Shown: positions 34,975 through 48,522, numbered from the stretch's first letter. The stretch is 64,000 nucleotides of DNA from Stomorhina lunata (GCA_933228675.1 OW121742.1:125961983-126025982); one strand, 5' to 3'. Translations and numbers: made by a program. Notes: generated by a model not told the origin, from the letters alone.

Positions 34975-35345
34975 TTCGAGATGACTCAGCAGTTTAGAAT
35001 GGTTTAGCCGTTCAAGATGATTCAGCAGTTTAAGATGACTCAACACTTTCAGATGACTCAGCTGTTTAGAATGACTCAGCATTTCAAGATGATTCAGCAT
35101 TTTTGGATGACTGCATTTTTAGATGAATCAGTTGTTTAGAGAATCAGTTAGTTTAAGATAAAAATCAATTCAAGATGACTCAGCTGTTTTAGATGACTCA
35201 GCAGTATAAGGTAACTCAGCAGTTCAAGATATCGAAGCTATTCGAGATGACTTGCAATTTAAGATGACTCATCAGTTTAGGATGACTTAGCAGTTTAAGA
35301 TGACTCCACAGTTAGAGATATCTTAGAAGTTTAAGATATCTCGAA
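34975..35345. repeat. 18-19-bp degenerate repeat with TGACTCA motifs
   Basis: Units of the type AAGATGACTCAGCAGTTT repeat about 20 times with mutations. About seven copies keep an intact TGACTCA (AP-1-like) heptamer. A regulatory role is not shown. Confidence 0.85.
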
Positions 35346-35449
35346 CTTTCTTTTAAGGAATCCTAAAGAGTGACGTCGTTATAATGAATCTTCTATGATT
35401 ACTTTTTGAGATCAGGGTCTTAGGAACAGGAATCTTAAAAATGTAGACG

Positions 35450-37010
35450 AAGATCATTATCGCTCTTCTTCGAAGGGGAACTTATCCTACTTTTCAAGAT
35501 CTAGATAAAGATCTAGTATTCGTACTATTCGAGATCTAGGTCTCAGGCAAAGTCTTCTTGTTTTATCTTGTCCCATTCCTGATATTCTTAAGGAATCTTT
35601 AAGAGGGAGATTCCGAGTATTATGACTCTTCTTTGAAAGACTAATACTCATACTTTTCGAGATCCATATCTCAAATAATGACTTCTTGATTTTTAATGTT
35701 CTTGAGGAATGTGAAAGAGGGAGACTCTGAGTATTATAACTTTTCTTTGAAGGTCTAGTATTCATACTTTTCGAGATCCAGATCTCAGATAATGTCATCT
35801 TGATTTTAAGTATTCTTGGGAATCTGAAAGCGGGAGACTCCGAGTGTTATGTCTCTTCTTTGAAGGTCCAGTATTCATCCTTTTTGCAATCCAGATCTCA
35901 GATAATCACTTCTTGATTTTGAGTATTCTTGAAAAATCTGAAAGAGGGAAACTCCGAGAAATCTAAAAGAGGGAGACTCCGAGTATTATGACTCTTATTT
36001 GAAGGTCTAATATTCATACTTTTCGAGATCCAAATCTCAGATATTCACTTCTTGATTTTGAGTATTCTTGAGGAATCTGAAAGAGGGAGACTCCTAGTAT
36101 CAGGGCTCTTCTTTGAAGATCTAGTATTCATACTTTTCGAGATCCAAATCTCAGATAATGACTTCTTAATTTTGAGTTTTCTTAAGGAATGTAAAACAGG
36201 GAGACCCCGAGTAATCTGAAAGAGGGACACTCCGAGTATTATGACACTTCTTTGAAGGTCTAGTATTCATACTTTTCGGTATACAGATATCAGATAATGA
36301 CTTCTTTACTTTAAGTTTTCTTAAGGAATCTGAAAGAGGAAGACTCCAAGTATAATGACTCTTCTTTGAGGGTCTAGTATTCATACTTTTCTTGATTTTG
36401 AGTATTCTTGAGGGATCAGAAAGAGAAAGACTCCGAGGAATCTAAAAGACGGAGACTCCAAGTATTTTAACTCTTATTTGAAGGTTTAGTATTCTCTCTT
36501 TGAAGATCTACCATTCATACTTTTGGAGATCCAGATCTTGGATAATGACTTCCTGATTTTGAGTATTCTGGAGGAATATGAAACAGGGAGACTTCGAGTA
36601 TTACGACTCTTCTTTGAAGGTCTAGTATTAATACTTTTCGAGATCCAGATCTCAGATAATGACTTCTTGATTTTGAGTATTCTTGAGGAATCTGAAAGAG
36701 GGAGACTCTGAGTATTATAATTTTTCTTTGAAGGTCTAGTATTTACACATTTTGAGATCTTGATCTCAGATTATGACTTCTTGATTTTGAGTATTGTTGA
36801 GGAATGTGAAAGAGGGAGACTCCGAGTATTATAACTCTCTTTGAAAGTCTACCATTCATACTTTTGGAGATCCAGATCTTAGATAATGACTTCTTGATTT
36901 TGAGTATTCTGGAGGAATGTGCAACAGGTAGACTTCAAGTATTATGACTCTTCTTTGAAGGGTAGTATTCATTCTTTCGAGATTAAGATCTTAGATTGAT
37001 TCAAAAAGTG
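35450..37010. repeat. 114-bp tandem repeat (about 13 copies)
   Basis: Diverged units contain TTTGAAGGTCTAGTATTCAT, GAGATCCAGATCTCAGATAA and GAAAGAGGGAGACTCCGAGT. Some units are truncated. The period equals 38 codons, so frames with a repeated peptide (EIWISKSMNTRPSKKS) stay open over two or three units on the minus strand. Indels break them and they have no N-terminal context. Confidence 0.9.
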
Positions 37011-39105
37011 GTCGTAGTTTTACAATTATTACTTTTTAAGATCCAGGAAAAGTGGAGGAAGTGGCTAACATTGAGCCTTCACTCAGACTCTACCATCGAA
37101 CAATAGATACGACTATAACTATGAGTAAAGCTTATGATATCTATAACTAAGATTGTATTTGGAGCAAGGGTTAGTTCTAGAAGTATCCCATTCCCTACCT
37201 ATATTCAATATTAATTCAAAACCTATAACAAACTTAAATCTCCTTCAAAAATTACACTTGAAGGATATAAAACCCACAAGGATTTTAATGTATTCTGTGT
37301 GTAGGATTTCTTTTTTTTTTTTTTTGTCATCCTCATCTTCTTAGCAATATCTAAGAGTGTATTTGTTTCTTATCTCTGTCTTTATCTGTATCTTTGGAAT
37401 TGTTATTTTGTATTTTTGTGTTTGTGTGTGCGTAAAGCCATTTATACAGACAGGCAGATACATAAATGTCGATTTGCTTCATTATACATGCATCTTGTTA
37501 AGTGAAAAGGGATCCTTTTCATGTTGTTGATTTGAGAGTCTGTTTTGCTATAATTTTACTTTTTTTCCTTCTTATTTCCAGTTTTTTTTTTACTTTTTTT
37601 GCTTTAGTTACTTTTAACAAATAGATACGATGAAACTTTTACAGGCAATATTTTATTGGTCATACATATAACGAGACTTTTGTTGTTTCTGGGTAAAAAG
37701 TGGGAAGTGGAAAGAATAGAGGACCAGGCAGAAGCTGTAAGTGATTAAGTGAGTCAATGGGACTTCGATTGTTAGTCGAGGGAATCGAAAGAAGTGAGTC
37801 AATATTCAATTGTTTGTTAAATAAGCAACACAATCAAATGTTGCTTCTTTTTGGGTTTTTTCCACAATTCTTTTGCTGAAAAGAATCAGTAAGATTTAAG
37901 GAATAAACCAAGAAGTTTTTTTTTGGATTCTTAAGGTTTCAAGGACTTTGGAAATATGTATTTAGACCTTTCTTAGGTCTACTGTAATTTATAAATAATG
38001 TAATAGTTATTTTTTTTAATTTTTAAACTTAAAGGATTTCTTGAAATTCTTTTTTTTAAGCCAAGATATACCTTCCTGTCCTTTGGTGCTATAGCTTATC
38101 ATTTCCAAAACATTAACCAAAAGCCGTCAGCTATTTAATTTAAGGTTTTTAATATAAACCCTTAGCTTTGCTTTTAGCTTGTTTATTAAAGCTTTTAACA
38201 TACTTAACAATTTCTTTCAATTTTTATCTTGTCTCATAAATGTCCTTTTTGTTAAAGCTAAAAACCCTCTTTTTAGCCTTGATTTAACAAAAGGATTCAA
38301 TTATTATTTTTTCTTTCTTTTTTTTTATTTTGAATAAAAAAAGGCCATCTCAGGTCTTTTAGACACATATTTACCTGAGCTCTATTATCAATTTCTTGAC
38401 ACAAAAATTCCTAATCTTTTTAGCATTTTCTCCATAAGGCTTAGGGAAGGCTCTTTGTGTGAGTTCCTGTGTACCGAAGAAGAAAAGGTGTTGAAATAGA
38501 ATCTTAAATATATATATTCGTATCTCTTAAGCCTCAATTTAAATAATATAAAAGGTAAGAATGTAATCTGTCAAACTGATACATATAAAAAAAGCTACAA
38601 AATTCAATATGAAAGTAAAAGAAGAAGCTAAAAAGGTCTTACAAAATATTAACTGGCAAATGGCGAAATTAAATTTGTATTCAAATATTTATAACAATTT
38701 TGTTTTTAAAGCTTTTTTTTATTAATGTTGTTCAAATTAATTATTTTTTATGGAAATTTTTGGAATTAAGGCTTTTTAATGTTGTCCTATTTCTTTATTT
38801 ATTTTTATATCCAGGCCATTAAAACTTAAAAATCGAACGTTTTTTATTCCAAGAACCCAAAATTTAACACATCAATGGATTAAATAATAAAACGTAAAAA
38901 AGCGAACAAATAAAATTAAATAGATCAAGCGAAAAATAAACAAAGGAAATAATTACAAATTGAAGACGAATTATAAAAGCTCTACAAAGAAAATTAAGAT
39001 ATTAGTTCAGAGAAAATGATTAAACACAACCCAATTTTGCAAAGAAAATTTAACTTGTTAACTTATAAAAATAGCCTTTTTTAGGTAAAGCTATGTTCTA
39101 AGCCC
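37011..39105. other. Non-coding AT-rich sequence
   Basis: Poly-T and poly-A runs. No gene, RNA gene or named repeat was recognised. Confidence 0.5.
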
Positions 39106-39109
39106 TTGC

Positions 39110-39580
39110 AAATAAATTTAGACTCTTATCAAAGGCTAAGACATAAAAACCAGTAAACACTCGCCTCAGACCTGAATTTTGCAAAGGCACGCTAAAGCAT
39201 GTGGGAGGCTCAATCATGTTATGGAGCGGTTTTCTTACTCTAGCATTTGTCAAATATCGGAAAAAATGAAGGATTCGTATACAAAAATATACTTAAAACC
39301 AAAATGTTACAATATGGTTCGGAATGATCCAACACGACAATGATCAGAAGCACACCTCTAAGCTTGTCAGGGATAAGCTAACTTAAGCTCATGGCCAGCA
39401 TAATCTCTGGATTTAAATCCGATTGAGAGACCCTGGAGCGTCGTATACAGCCGAAATAGTAGAGAGATAGTGAAATAAATAAGCACAACATCTTCGAACG
39501 CCTGAAGGTACAGAATTTCGAAGTGTCTAATAGACATCCCTCGAAGATGCGAAGCAGTCATTAAAAATAAAGGTTAAGCC
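39110..39580 (+). mobile_element. Tc1-like transposase C-terminal fragment (dead)
   Basis: Reading through frameshifts and stops, the plus strand gives LKHVGGSIMLWSGF, then HDNDQKHTSKLVRDKL, a degraded DLNPIE-type block near 39408-39430, and finally IPRRCEAVIKNKG (39535-39575). These are the ordered late motifs of Tc1-family transposases. The first half of the gene and both terminal repeats were not found. The composite satellite element starts about 40 bp downstream. Confidence 0.85.
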
Positions 39581-39616
39581 ATATATTATTAGAACAACAA
39601 TAACATTATTATAATC

Positions 39617-39960
39617 AGGCGTAGGCAGCCCATGCAACCAGAAGCCAAAGACTTTTTGTAATTTTCGTCAATATCACGATCATTAATGAAACTCGTGAAA
39701 ATGATTATTAAAAGCATTCAGTTGGAATTTGGATGTTAGCAAAGTCGGTTGGTGCCGCTTTGTTAAAGAAAATACAAGAAACAACATCGAAATCCAATTT
39801 ATAACAACAAAATACATGGTTTGAGAGAACAAAGAAATATAATCTCGAACACTGTTGCCACGACTTTATTATTTTTGTAAACATTATTTAAGCAAATGTA
39901 AACGAATTGGGAATATTTTTCAAAACAGAAATAAATTCTAATATTAACAATTTTAGATTT
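39617..39960 (+). repeat. Head of the composite satellite element, copy 1
   Basis: About 345 bp of non-coding sequence share most positions with 53110-53460. Shared blocks include AAGACTTTTTGTAATTTTCG, TTAGCAAAGTCGGTTGGTGC and GAAATATAATCTC. In both places the head runs directly into a 30-bp CTATAG-core array. Confidence 0.85.
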
Positions 39961-41810
39961 TAGATAAAATATAGTTTTTAGATATTTTCGAAAAAAAAAA
40001 TTTTTTTCGATAAAAATATTATTCTATGCAAACATTTTCGATAGAGAAAAAATTGTTGATAAAAATTTTTTTATAAATAATTTTTATAAAATTTTATAAG
40101 ACTTTCTATAGAAAAATTAAAAAAAAAGTTCTATAGGAAAATTTTTGATAAAAAAATTTTCTATAGACAAATTTTTGATAAAAAAATTTCTATAGAAAAA
40201 TTTTTGATGAAAAATGTTATATAGAAAAATTAAAAAAAAAATTCTATAGAAAAAATTTTGAAAAAAAAAATTTCTTTAGAAAAATTTTTAATAAAAAAAT
40301 ATTCTTTAGAAAAATTTTTGATAAAAAAATTTTCTATAGAAAAATTTTTGATAAAAAAATTTTCTATAGAAAAATTTTTGATAAAAAAATTTTCTATAGA
40401 AAAATTTTTGAAAAAAAAATTTCTGGGAATTAATTATTCGAACTTTAAATTGAATTAATTGAAAAATTAGGAATTATCAGGCTTGAGTTCAGTTTTAATT
40501 TTCAAATTTGAAAATTTGAAAGTAATAATGTGGAGAAAAACTGAAAAAATTATTTTTGAACGCGGCTAGTGGATTGCAATTTTTGATAAAAAAAATTTCT
40601 TATAGAAAAATATTTGAAAAAAAAATTTCCATAGAAAAATTTTTGAAAAAAAATTTCCATAGGAAAATTTTTGATAAAAAAATTTGCTATAGAAAAATTT
40701 TTGATAAAAAAAAAATTTCTATAGAAAAATTTTGATAAAAAAATTTTCTATAGAAAAATTTTGGATAAAAAAAATTTATAAAATTTCTATAGAAAAAATT
40801 TTGAAAAAAAATTTCTTTAGAAAAATTTTTAATAAAAAAATATTCTATAGAAAAATTTTTGATAAAAAAATTTTCTATAGAAAAATTTTTGATAAAAAAA
40901 TTTTTTATAGAAAAATTTTTGATAACAAAATTTTCTATAGAAAAATTTTTGAAAAAAAATTTCTATAGAAAAATTTTTAATAAAAAATTTTCTATAGAAA
41001 AATTTTTGATAAAAAAATTTCTATAGAAAAATTTTTGGTAAAAAAATTTTCTATAGAAAAATTTTTGCTGAAAAAATTTTCTATAGAAAAATTTTTGATA
41101 AAAAAATTTTCTATAGAAAAATTTTTGATAAAAAAATTTTCTATAGAAAAATTTTTCATAAAAAAATTTTCTATAGAAAAATTTTTGATAAAAAAATTTT
41201 CTATAGAAAAATTTTTGATAAAAAATGTTATATAGAAAAATTTTTGATAAAAAATGTTATATAGAAAAATTTTTGATAAAAAAATTTCTTATAGAAAAAT
41301 TTTTGAAAAAAAAAAATTCCATAGAAAAATTTTTGATAAAAAAATTTGCTATAGAAAAATTTTTGATGAACAAATTTTTGATAAAAAAAATTTTCTATAG
41401 AAAAGTTTTGATAAAAAAATTTTCTATAGAAAAATTTTAAATAAAAAAAAATTTATAAAATTTCTATAGAAAAATTTTTGAAAAAAATTTTCTATAGAAA
41501 AATTTTTGAAAAAAATTTTTTTATAGAAAAATTTTTGAAAATAAAAAATTTCTATAGAAAAGTTTTTGAAAATAAAAAATTTCTATAGAAAAGTTTTTCA
41601 TAAAAAAAATTTTCTATAGAAAAGTTTTAGATAAAAAAATTTTTTTAGAAAAGTTTTTGATAAAAAAATTTTCTATAGAAAAGTTTTTGATAAAATAATT
41701 TTCTATAGAAAAGTTTTTGATAAAAAAATTTTCTATACAAAAGTTTTTGATAAAAAAAATTTTTGATAAAAAACTTTTTTTTTAAATATTCTATAGAAAA
41801 TTTGTTGAGA
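39961..41810. repeat. 30-bp minisatellite, CTATAG core with GATAAAAAA spacer, copy 1
   Basis: Units of TTTTCTATAGAAAAATTTTT plus GATAAAAAAA. The array is broken at 40428-40560 by a spacer starting GGAATTAATTATTCGAACTT, which also occurs in the array at 53.5 kb. The 10-codon period creates chance frames of the repeat FLIKKFSIEK. Confidence 0.93.
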
Positions 41811-41904
41811 AATTAAGTAGCTGACTACAAGGCGACTGTTGCAGCCAACGACTTTTGTAGTCGGTGTTCGTGTAGCCTGCTGTCGTGATTGTGTTTCTAG
41901 CATA

Positions 41905-42860
41905 AGAAAGTGCTATAGTTGGTGAAGCCCGACCATACGATACCCTTCACCGCTAAGGTAAAAGATGTTCTTTTTCATGTAAAAAGACAAACATTTACTA
42001 AATTTTATCATCGTACAACCATTTTTCTTATAAATTTAAACGTTTCCGTCATTTGGACTTGTATGAGAGATACGGTCATATGGGGACCGATTATCTCGAA
42101 ATATAGCAAATTGATTACAGTTTTTATAAAAATTGTCATTATCTTCAGTTTTACGAGCTTTTTAATGATTTTTGTCTCATTAAGTGGGTATTGGCAGAAG
42201 AATTTGTATGGGAGCTATGATGAAATGAGGACCAATTTCTATAAAATTTGATATATTCACCAATAGTTGCATAAAATTTCTCTGTTCCAAATTAAGTTGT
42301 CATATCTATTAAAAGTTTATTTAATAAATCCGCATTAATGTGACTCCCAGGCGGGGTTGTATAGGAGCCCAAACTAAATAAGAACCGATTTCGTCCATTT
42401 TCAATGCACAACTTTTTTAAGATATCGGAAATACTTTTCTAAAATTGTTTCCCTCTAGCTCTATTCATTGAGGTAGTATACCCCTTTCGGTTGACGAGAA
42501 GACGGACAAAAATTGAGCTATGGTGACCGATTGCTATAAAATTTTGCACATTGGCATTAAACTTCATTGTTCTAAATTTTACGTAGAATTCAGGTTGTTT
42601 TTGTAAGTGTTTTGTATGGCAGCTATGATTAAATGTGAACCGATTTCGATGAAATTTTATATGATTCCTATATTTATATCATCATAGCTATTATAATTTG
42701 TTGATTGGCCTATACAAGGTAATACGGGAGCTATGGTCAAATGTAAACCGATTTTAAAAACGAAACTTTCGTAGAAATTAAGAATAACTTTGACAAGTTT
42801 TAGAGACCTAGCTCCTTTCGTTTAGGCCCTATCAACCAAATACACAGTCTTATATTCCTA
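41905..42860 (+). mobile_element. Dispersed fly repeat (CCCGACCATACGATACCC end)
   Basis: The first 300 bp match, on the opposite strand, the sequence running leftward from about 63870. Shared blocks include AAAGTGCTATAG, GACCATACGATACCCTTCAC, TTTTTGTCTCATT and TATGGGAGCTATG. Variants of GGGAGCTATGGTCAAATG recur at 42210, 42620 and 42730, as in families of non-autonomous fly elements. No transposase remains. The superfamily is not clear. Confidence 0.7.
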
Positions 42861-44605
42861 AGTATAATGATCTATCTATAGGCCATATCTATATGCTAGT
42901 CTATAGTCCAATCCACTTCCTAGTATTTAGTATAACCAAAAATTTCCAAATGTTGGTCTAATTCAGACGAAAGTGTAGTCCATAAACTGCTCCACTCCAC
43001 TTTATTGTTTAGTCACTTACATACATAAGTTCATTTAATGTGTTTCAATGGCCTTTCCATAGTAAATATATAAATGATTTGAAAAATTATATTTTCCCCC
43101 TTTTAAATGTTACATAACCCATCAATAACTCATGTTGCTTGACAGTCAGAAGTAGCTAATGTTTGCCAAAAAAAAAAAAACAAAAACAAAAAAAGTGGAC
43201 ATCAAATGTGCCCAATCTCAAGGTAGCAATTAGGGTTTATTTCACATTTTTTGTTTTATTTTTGTTTACCCCCCAAAAAAGGTAAAAAAATGAATTGGCA
43301 CTTGTTCAAGGGCAGATATTGTATAATTTGTTGTAATTGATGATTTGTTTAGATTTTCATCTTTAATGAAGCAACAGATTTCACGTAGCGTGAAAAACAA
43401 CAGCAAATCAAACCAAAAAAAATTACAAAAATAACAAGCAAAAGGAGCATTAGAAAAAAAACACTGAAAAAAGGATAACAAAAAATTAAACTAATTGTGG
43501 ATTCCGGTTGTTGTTTTTTTTTTGGTTTTTTTTCCACTTTTTTCAACATTTTTCCCTTTAACCATTAAAATAACAAAAAATACATTTAAACATTTTAACA
43601 ACCGTTACACGGTTAAATGTATTTAAAACTGACAGCTGGGAACACAAACACACACACACATTAACAGCTTTCAAATACACTCACACCTCCACAGCCAAAG
43701 GACCGACCATTTGTAAAATATCCTCTAAGATAAAATGATTAATGACATTTTTAAAGGTCCATTAAGTACTTTTTCATTTTAATGAAATAAATTGTTACTT
43801 CCTAACGTTTTTTCTATAATTTTTCTTTTTTTAATATAAAGCTTTTAAAACTAAAAGAGGATTAAGGAAAAGAAGGAGTGAAAAAGGATTTCAAAAGAAA
43901 AACATTGGCCCCAGCCAAATGTTTTTTTTAGAACAAATTTAACTCATTTAAAATTCGATTAAAACCCATTTTGAACATTTGCTACTCTTATTTTGTGTGA
44001 AAGGAAATTAAAACAATAATTTATTATAGATCCATCAAAATCATATTTAGTTAAAAGTATTTACTTAAAAATTACACAAATTATTTTTCTTCTAAAGGAA
44101 AAACATAATTTATTTTATTTATTTACCAAAAAAAATACAAACAAAAATATAAAAATGATGGATTATTTTCTTGGGCCACACTTTTCTTAACAATTAAGTC
44201 TTGGATTGAATTTCTAACATATTTTCAATTTCTTCCTTCCGATTTCTCTTTCTTATTTTGAAGGCGCCAAAATGATTGATTTGAAACGGTTTTGGCTTAA
44301 AATTAGGGGAATGGCCAGAAATGGAAATATTGTAATGAATTAGTAATAACTTTTTGGGTCGAGGGAAAATAAAAGAAAAAGTTTTTCAAAAAAACATTTG
44401 GATTTGTAATCAGAATAATAATCAAAAAGTTTGTTTTTGTGTGCAGAAATAAACTTTCTTGTTTTTTTTAATAAAATAAGATTTTTAAGGAAATTTAACT
44501 TTTATTAACAAAAGTCTAGCAAAAAACCTATTATTGGAAAAATACAAATAATTTTATATTAAATATAAGAAAATTTAATATTAAACAACGTTTTTTAGAA
44601 AATTT
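42861..44605. other. Non-coding AT-rich sequence
   Basis: Contains a short CA run (about 43646-43662). No gene was recognised. Confidence 0.45.
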
Positions 44606-44609
44606 TTCG

Positions 44610-47090
44610 CCTAAAAATATTTCTATTGGAAATTATTCTATAGAAAAATTTGAGACCCATAAATTTTCTCTAGAAAAATTTTAGACCCAAAAATTTTCTC
44701 TAGAAAAATTTTTAGACCCAAAAATTTTCTCTAGAAAAATTTTTAGACCCAAAAATTTTCTATAGAAAAAATTTTAGACCAAAAAATTAAAGAACAAAAA
44801 TTTTGTATATAAAAATGTTTGGATCAAAACATTTTATATAGAAACATTTTTAGAGCAAAAAATTTTCTATAGAAAATTTTTAGACCGAAAAATTTTTTAA
44901 CAGAAAAATTTTTTTCGAAAAACTTTTTATAGAAAAATTAAAAAAAAAAATTTAGAGCAAACAATTTTTTATAGAAATATTTTAAGAGCACAAATTTTCT
45001 ATAGAAAAATTTTTAGACCGAAAAATTTTCGAAAAAAATTTTAGACCGAAAAATTTTCTATAGAAAAATTTTTAAACCCAAAAAACTTATAGAAAAATTT
45101 TTAGAAAAAAAAAAATTCTGTAGAAAAATGTTTAGACCATATAGAAAATTTTTCGGTGTAAAATTTTCTATAGAAAATTGTAAGGTCTAAAATTTTCTAT
45201 AAAAAATTTTTCAGTAATTTTTCAGTCAAAAAAATTTCTATAGAAAAATATTTAGACCAAAAAATTTTCTATGGTAAAGTTTTAAAGCCAAAAAATTTCT
45301 ATAGAATAATTTTAAGACCAAAAAAAATCCTTAAGAAAAATTTTAAGACCAAAAAAATTTCTAAAATTTCTAATTTGATTGACAGAACAAAACAATTTTT
45401 TATACACAAATTTTGAGACCAGAAAATTTTATAAAAAAAAATAGAATGAAAAATTTTCAATAGAAAAATTTTTTGACCGAAAAATTTTCTATAGAAAATT
45501 GTTGCGTCTAAAAATCTTTTTTAGAAAATTTTTGAATCTAAAAATATTTTTTAGAAAACTTTTTGGTATAAAAATTTTCCTATAAAAAGTTTTTCGATCT
45601 AAAAATTTTTCTATAAAAAATTTTCGGTCAAAAAATTATTCTATAGAAAATTTTTCGGTTTAAAAAATTTTTTATAGAAAATTTTTCGGTGCTAAATTTT
45701 CTATCGAAAAATTTTCGGTGTAAAAAAATTTTCTATAGAAAATTTTTTGGTTTAAAAAATTTTCTATAGAAAATTTTTTGGTTTAAAAAATTTTCTATAG
45801 AAAATTTTTTGGTTTAAAAAATTTTCTATAGAAAATTTTTCGGTCTAAAATTTTCTATAGAAAATTTTTCGGTCTAAAATTTTTCGGTTTAAAAAAGTTT
45901 CTATAGAAAATTTTTCGGTTTTCTATAGAAAATTTTTCGGTTTAAAAATTTTTCTATAGAAAATTTTTCGGTTTAAAAATTTTTCTATAGAAAATTTTTC
46001 GGTTTAAAAATTTTTCTATAGAAAATTTTTCGGTTTAAAAATTTTTCTATAGAAAATTTTTCGGTTTAAAAATTTTTCTATAGAAAATTTTTCGGTTTAA
46101 AAAATTTTCTATAGAAAATTTTTCGGATTAAAAAATTTTCTATAGAAAATTTTCCGATTAAAAAATTTTCTATAGAAAATTTTTCGGATTAAAAAATTTT
46201 CTATAGAAAATTTTTCGGTTTAAAAAAATTTCTATAGAAAATTTTTCGGTTTAAAAAAATTTCTATAGAAAATTTTTCGGTTTAAAAAATTTTCTTTAGA
46301 AAATTTTTCGGTTTAAAAAATTTTCTTTAGAAAATTTTTCGGTTTAAAAAATTTTCTATAGAAAATTTTTCGGTTTAAAAAATTTTCTATAGAAAATTTT
46401 TCGGTTTAAAAAATTTTCTATAGAAAATTTTTCGGTTTAACAAATTTTCTAGAGAAAATTTTTCGGTTTAACAAATTTTCTATAGAAAATTTTTCGGTTT
46501 AACAAATTTTCTATAGAAAATTTTTCGGTTTAACAAATTTTCTATAGAAAATTTTTCGGTTTAACAAATTTTCTATAGAAAATTTTTCGGTTTAACAAAT
46601 TTTCTATAGAAAATTTTTCGGTTTAACAAATTTTCTATAGAAAATTTTTCGGTTTAACAAATTTTCTATAGAAAATATTTCGGTTTAACAAATTTTCTAT
46701 AGAAAATTTTTTGGTTTAAAAAATTTTCTATAGAAAATTTTTCGATTTAAAAGATTTTCTATAGAAAATTTTTCGGCTTAAAAAATTTTCTAAAGAATAT
46801 TTTTCGGTATAAAATTTTCTAAAGAAAATTTTTCGATCTAAAATTTTCTACAGAAATTTTTTAGATTTAATAATTTTTCTATAGATAATTTTTCAATTTA
46901 AAAATTTTTCTATAGAAAATTTTTCGGTTTAAAATTTTTTCTATAGAAAATTTTTCGGTTTAAAAATTTTTCTAGGGAAAATTTTTCAGTCTAAAAACTT
47001 TTCGCCTAAAAATTTTACTTTAGAAAAATATTTTTGGTCTTAAAATTTTTCTTTTGAAATTTTTTCTATAGAAAATATTTCTTTAGGTTT
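44610..47090. repeat. 31-bp minisatellite, CTATAG core with CGGTTTAA spacer
   Basis: The left part (44610-45600) is degenerate and carries AGACCAAAAA spacers. From about 45720 to 46750 units are uniform, TTTTCTATAGAAAATTTTTC plus GGTTTAAAAAA, with a sub-block of eight or nine units bearing AACAAA in place of AAAAAA (46440-46690). The sub-block indicates local amplification of a variant. Confidence 0.95.
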
Positions 47091-48385
47091 TAAAATTTGA
47101 AATCTTTTTCTAAAATCGCTTTTTAATCAAATAATATTATGCACCTAAGCCTATGATTATTTTTCTACTAAATCCAATAATGACATTACGCCTTCACCCA
47201 AATCCTTTTAAAATTTAATAATGTCCTTTAAATATTATTATTGCTTCACTCTGTTTTAAAAATCAAATAAACCAGTCAAGCTTTATTATATTAAAAATCA
47301 TAAAAATGACATGTGCTATTTATGGCCCCCGGGAGGCAATTTATTCTTGAGCATAAAAAAAACATTTTTGAAACAATAAAAATGACAGATTGCATGAAAA
47401 GGAGCAATAAGTTATAGAAAACCTATATTTGACCTTTTTGTTTGATACCTTGTTCAGACGAAAAACCCATAAAATGGAAGTAACAAAGACCTAAATTATT
47501 TGCCTATTAAAAAAAATTGGTCATAAATTTAAAAAGAATCAAATTAAATTTGCCACTAAACAGAGATTTTATTTAGTTTAATCTTACCCGGCTGCTGTTG
47601 GTTAATTTTAGCAATAAATTAATCTCAAATGGGGGAAAAAATAAAAACGCATAAAACTCTAAATAAAGGTATACCATTAACATTTATTTTTATTTGAATA
47701 AGAATTTGCATAAAATTTGTTTGCTTATAATAAAAAAATACGTTAAACAAATCAAATTAAAATCACAAAATGATACGAAGCCGAAATGCAAATAAAATTA
47801 TATAAAATAAAATAAATTACACACAAACGTCCAAACGAACAATGGGCAAAAAAAGCAGCTACTGCGAAAACCAAAAACGGAAATAAAATTTAATTTACCG
47901 TTAGCATAACAAATATCCTGTCAACACTCACTCAGACACACATACAAACACACACAACAAAGCAACAAAAAATGGCTTAACAAAATGGAAAAACATCCTT
48001 TTATTCAAATGTTAAAATAAATACAAATTTAAGAACAAAAAAAACGAGAAAAATGAGAAACGAAATATTAAAAAATACTTTTATTTGTATAAATTCGCAC
48101 AAACACCAAAATAAGATTAAAACAAATACATTGACACACAGACTCATATTACACATACAAACATTTTACATAAACATACAAACTCTTTTCATAATAACGT
48201 TACATGAAGAGCTATTGAGAGTCACGAGTAGGTACGTTACGCGGGTAAACGAATTGCTAACGGTATTAAACGACCCTTCACATTGTTACTCGAGTTGTTA
48301 ATGTAAAATGGATTCTTTGAAGGTGGATGGAAAGTGGAAAAGAAACAGGAGAAGTATTTGTATTTGTAATGATATTAAGGAAATA
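47091..48385. other. Non-coding AT-rich sequence
   Basis: No gene was recognised. The open frame at 48053-48301 lacks any support. Confidence 0.45.
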
Positions 48386-48391
48386 CGCCAG

Positions 48392-48522
48392 ATAAAAAGT
48401 AAAGAATTAAATGAAAAAGTTCTGTAAATCCGATCTTTTACCAAAAGTGTTCTCGTCTACACTTTTGGTAAAAAATCGGATTAACAGAACTTCTGCATTT
48501 CATTCTTAAATTTACTTTTTAA
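48392..48522. repeat. Long foldback hairpin
   Basis: The arms 48417-48450 and 48459-48492 pair with 2 mismatches in 34 around an 8-nt loop (TCTCGTCT). Pairing continues outward more weakly to about 48392 and 48522. A transcript would form a single stem of about 60 bp. It may be the core of a foldback MITE or a hairpin small-RNA precursor. Confidence 0.8.

Noticed and set aside
40258..41440. Lys/Ile/Phe-rich open frames with FLIKKFSIEK repeats (also 53864-54681 and 54959-55312)
   Set aside because: Chance translations of the 30-bp CTATAG-core arrays.
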